From NCBI GenBank assembly GCA_033782935.1, contig JAWQEG010000259.1, positions 2,830,001 through 2,894,000 on the forward strand: a DNA stretch of 64,000 nucleotides. The letters are read 5' to 3'. Under the pieces are notes generated by a model. It was not told the DNA's origin, did not search any database, and saw nothing but the letters and a program-made list of their open reading frames with translations. How positions within the stretch are numbered: position 1 is the first letter of the stretch; each line of letters starts with the position of its first letter. Below are positions 62,500-64,000 of this stretch, piece after piece. Made by a program: the position numbers and the translations under genes. This DNA is from Petrolisthes cinctipes (Eukaryota; Arthropoda; Malacostraca; Decapoda; Porcellanidae).

Positions 62500-64000
62500 A
62501 CTGAAAATCGATCTTTTAGGTGCCCAAAGTCGATATGTGCATGCATCTTCTGTACCCGTTTATATCTCAAATTCAGTCTCAAAACACCCGAAAATTCGAT
62601 ATTTTGGGGTCTCAGAAGTAATCTGTACATGCCTACTTAGTGCTAGAATATTTTCAAAATATAGGCCCAAAACATGCTAAAAATCGATATTTTAGGTCCC
62701 CAAAGTCGATATCTCAAATTCAGGCCCAAAATACCCGAAAATTCGGTATTTTTGGGTCCTAGAAGCGATCTGTACATCCCTACTCCTAGTTAGATTGTTT
62801 TCAAGACAGAGACCCAAAAACATGCTCAAAATCGATATTTTAGGTGCCCAAAAGTCGATATGTGCATGTATCTTATGTACCCGTTTATATCTCAAATTCA
62901 GGCTCAAAACACCCGAAAATTCGATATTTTGGGGTCCCAGAAGCGATCTGTACATGCCTACTCAGTGCTAGAATATTTTTAAAATATAGGCCCAAAACAT
63001 GCTAAAAATCGATATTTTAGGTGCCCAAATTCGATATTTTAAATTCAGGCCCAAAACGCCCGAAAAACTCGATATTTTGGGGTCCCAGAAGCGAACTGTA
63101 CATGCCTACTCCGTGTTTGAATATTTTCAAAATACAGGCCCAAAACTTACTGAAAATCGATCTTTTTTTGTGCCCAAAAGTCGATATGTGCATGCATCTT
63201 CTGTACCCGTTTATATCTCAAATTCAGGCTCCAAACACCCGAAAGTTCGATATTTTGGGGTCCCAGAAGCGATCTGTACATGCCTACTCAGATGCAGGCC
63301 CAAAACATGCTAAAAAACGATATTTTAGGAGCCCAAAGTCAACATGTGTGTGCATCTTCTGCACTCGTTTATATCTCAAATTCAACCTCAAAACACCCGA
63401 AAATTTGATAATTTTGGGTCCCTGAAGCGATCTGTACATGTCTAGTCAGTGCTAGAATGTTTTCAAAATATAGGCTCAAAACATGCTAAAAATCGATATT
63501 TTAAGTGTCCAAAGTCGATATGTGCATGCATCTTCTGTATCCGTTTATATCTCAAATTCAGGTTCAAAACTCCCGAAAATTCGATATTTTTGGGTCCCAG
63601 AAGCGAACTGTACATGCCTACTCTTAGTTAGAGTATTTTCAAAATACAGGCCCAAAACATGCTGAAAATCGATATTTTAGGTGCCCAAAGTCAATATGTG
63701 CATGCATCTTCTGTACCCGTTTCTATCTCAAATTCAGGCTCGAAACACCCGAAAATTCGATATTTTGGGGTCCCAGAAGCGATCTGTACATGCCTACTCA
63801 GTGCTAGAATATTTTCAAAATATAGGCCCAAAACATGCTAAAAATCGATATTTTAGGTGCCCAAAGTCGATATCTCAAATTCAGGTCCAAAACACCCACA
63901 AACTCGATATTTTGGGGTCCCAGAAGCGATCTGTACATGCCTACTCAGTGCTAGAATGTTTTCAAAATATAGGCCCAAAACATGCTGAAAATCGATATTT
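62500..64000 (+). repeat. 3,484-bp higher-order unit, copy 2 (cut by window end)
   Basis: Adjacent to copy 1. It matches 59,016-60,515 with a few differences, for example a CTTTTTTTGTGCCC tract versus CTTTTTGGTGCCC (offset 3,484 to 3,485 bp) and AGTTCGATATT versus AGTACAATATT. It continues past the window edge. Confidence 0.85.

Larger units (their letters stand above)
11716..64000 (+). repeat. Satellite array, right segment (88/176-bp units)
   Basis: The same satellite resumes directly after the inserted element and continues in the same orientation to the window end, where it is cut mid-unit. I saw no inverted monomers, no second insertion and no non-satellite stretch longer than a few bases. 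Monomer subfamilies recur in blocks, giving higher-order duplications that grow denser after about 34.7 kb (annotated separately). Open frames here, including ones of about 150-250 codons such as 30,643-31,401, 40,096-40,683 and 57,980-58,663, translate the repeat unit and are not annotated as genes. The 88-bp half shifts the frame by one base, so one reading frame cycles through three halves (264 bp). Confidence 0.97.

Noticed and set aside
1..64000. CRISPR-like or prokaryotic repeat array
   Set aside because: Repeats are contiguous 88/176-bp satellite units without unique spacers, and there are no adjacent cas-like or other bacterial genes.
1..64000. Known satellites: alpha satellite (171 bp), the Drosophila 359-bp 1.688 family, the trypanosome 177-bp repeat
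   Set aside because: Unit length or sequence landmarks do not match what I know of those families. The resemblance in length to alpha satellite and the 177-bp repeat is not backed by sequence.
1..64000. Promoters, TATA boxes and transcription start sites suggested by frequent TATA-like strings
   Set aside because: The strings (TTTATATC, GATATTTT) are part of every repeat unit, so their presence carries no information. Satellite transcription is possible but cannot be read from sequence.
1..64000. Telomeric repeats, rRNA, tRNA or histone gene clusters
   Set aside because: No short telomere-type tandem motif, no tRNA-like fold and no rRNA-like segment was seen. All DNA outside 11,012-11,712 is accounted for by the satellite.

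Overview
The window is almost entirely one satellite DNA array. About 63.3 kb of the 64 kb consists of head-to-tail copies of a roughly 176-bp unit, all in the same orientation and running off both ends of the window. I found no protein-coding gene, tRNA, rRNA or CRISPR array. The many short open frames, up to about 250 codons, are translations of the repeat itself. The same peptides recur in different frames, and length variants break the frames freely.

The organism is a eukaryote, and the segment is constitutive heterochromatin, plausibly centromeric or pericentromeric. Counted by hand on the consensus, the unit is about 39% GC and keeps nearly the expected number of CpG (6 observed, about 6.6 expected). 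That argues against a genome with heavy germline CpG methylation such as a vertebrate or flowering plant. It fits an insect (for example a fly) or another invertebrate. I do not recognise the satellite family and cannot name the species.

Unit structure: the 176-bp unit is an old dimer of two 88-bp halves, here called A and B, about 68% identical to each other by hand alignment. B carries a short perfect dyad (ATATTTT-C-AAAATAT) that persists in a second subfamily as GTATTTT-C-AAAATAC, so both arms changed together. Deletion derivatives are common. Short A (59 bp) lost 29 bp between ATAT direct repeats, and short B (70 bp) lost 18 bp. The array is therefore a mosaic of 176-, 147- and 158-bp monomers. 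Division by length suggests roughly 370 monomers; I did not count them.

Layout: from 1 to 11.0 kb the monomers are irregular, with a partly deleted 2.69-kb duplication (from 1 and from 2,689) and a 1,010-bp tandem duplication (7.8-9.8 kb). At 11,012-11,712 a single non-satellite insertion of about 700 bp interrupts the array. It has terminal inverted repeats and a TTA (or TTAA-like) target duplication, and is a non-autonomous DNA transposon (MITE). From 11.7 to 34.7 kb the array resumes, with an exact 680-bp tandem duplication (13,241-14,600) and a 3.67-kb duplication (16.4-23.6 kb). From 34.7 kb to the right edge most of the sequence lies in recent multi-monomer (higher-order) duplications of 1,853, 2,686, 2,712, 3,484 and 7,541 bp, some nested. 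This suggests more recent homogenisation towards the right.

No genes work together here. What can be read is the recombination history of the array and a set of candidate structural or protein-binding signals: the dyads, helically phased A/T tracts, and a CENP-B-box-like match in B.
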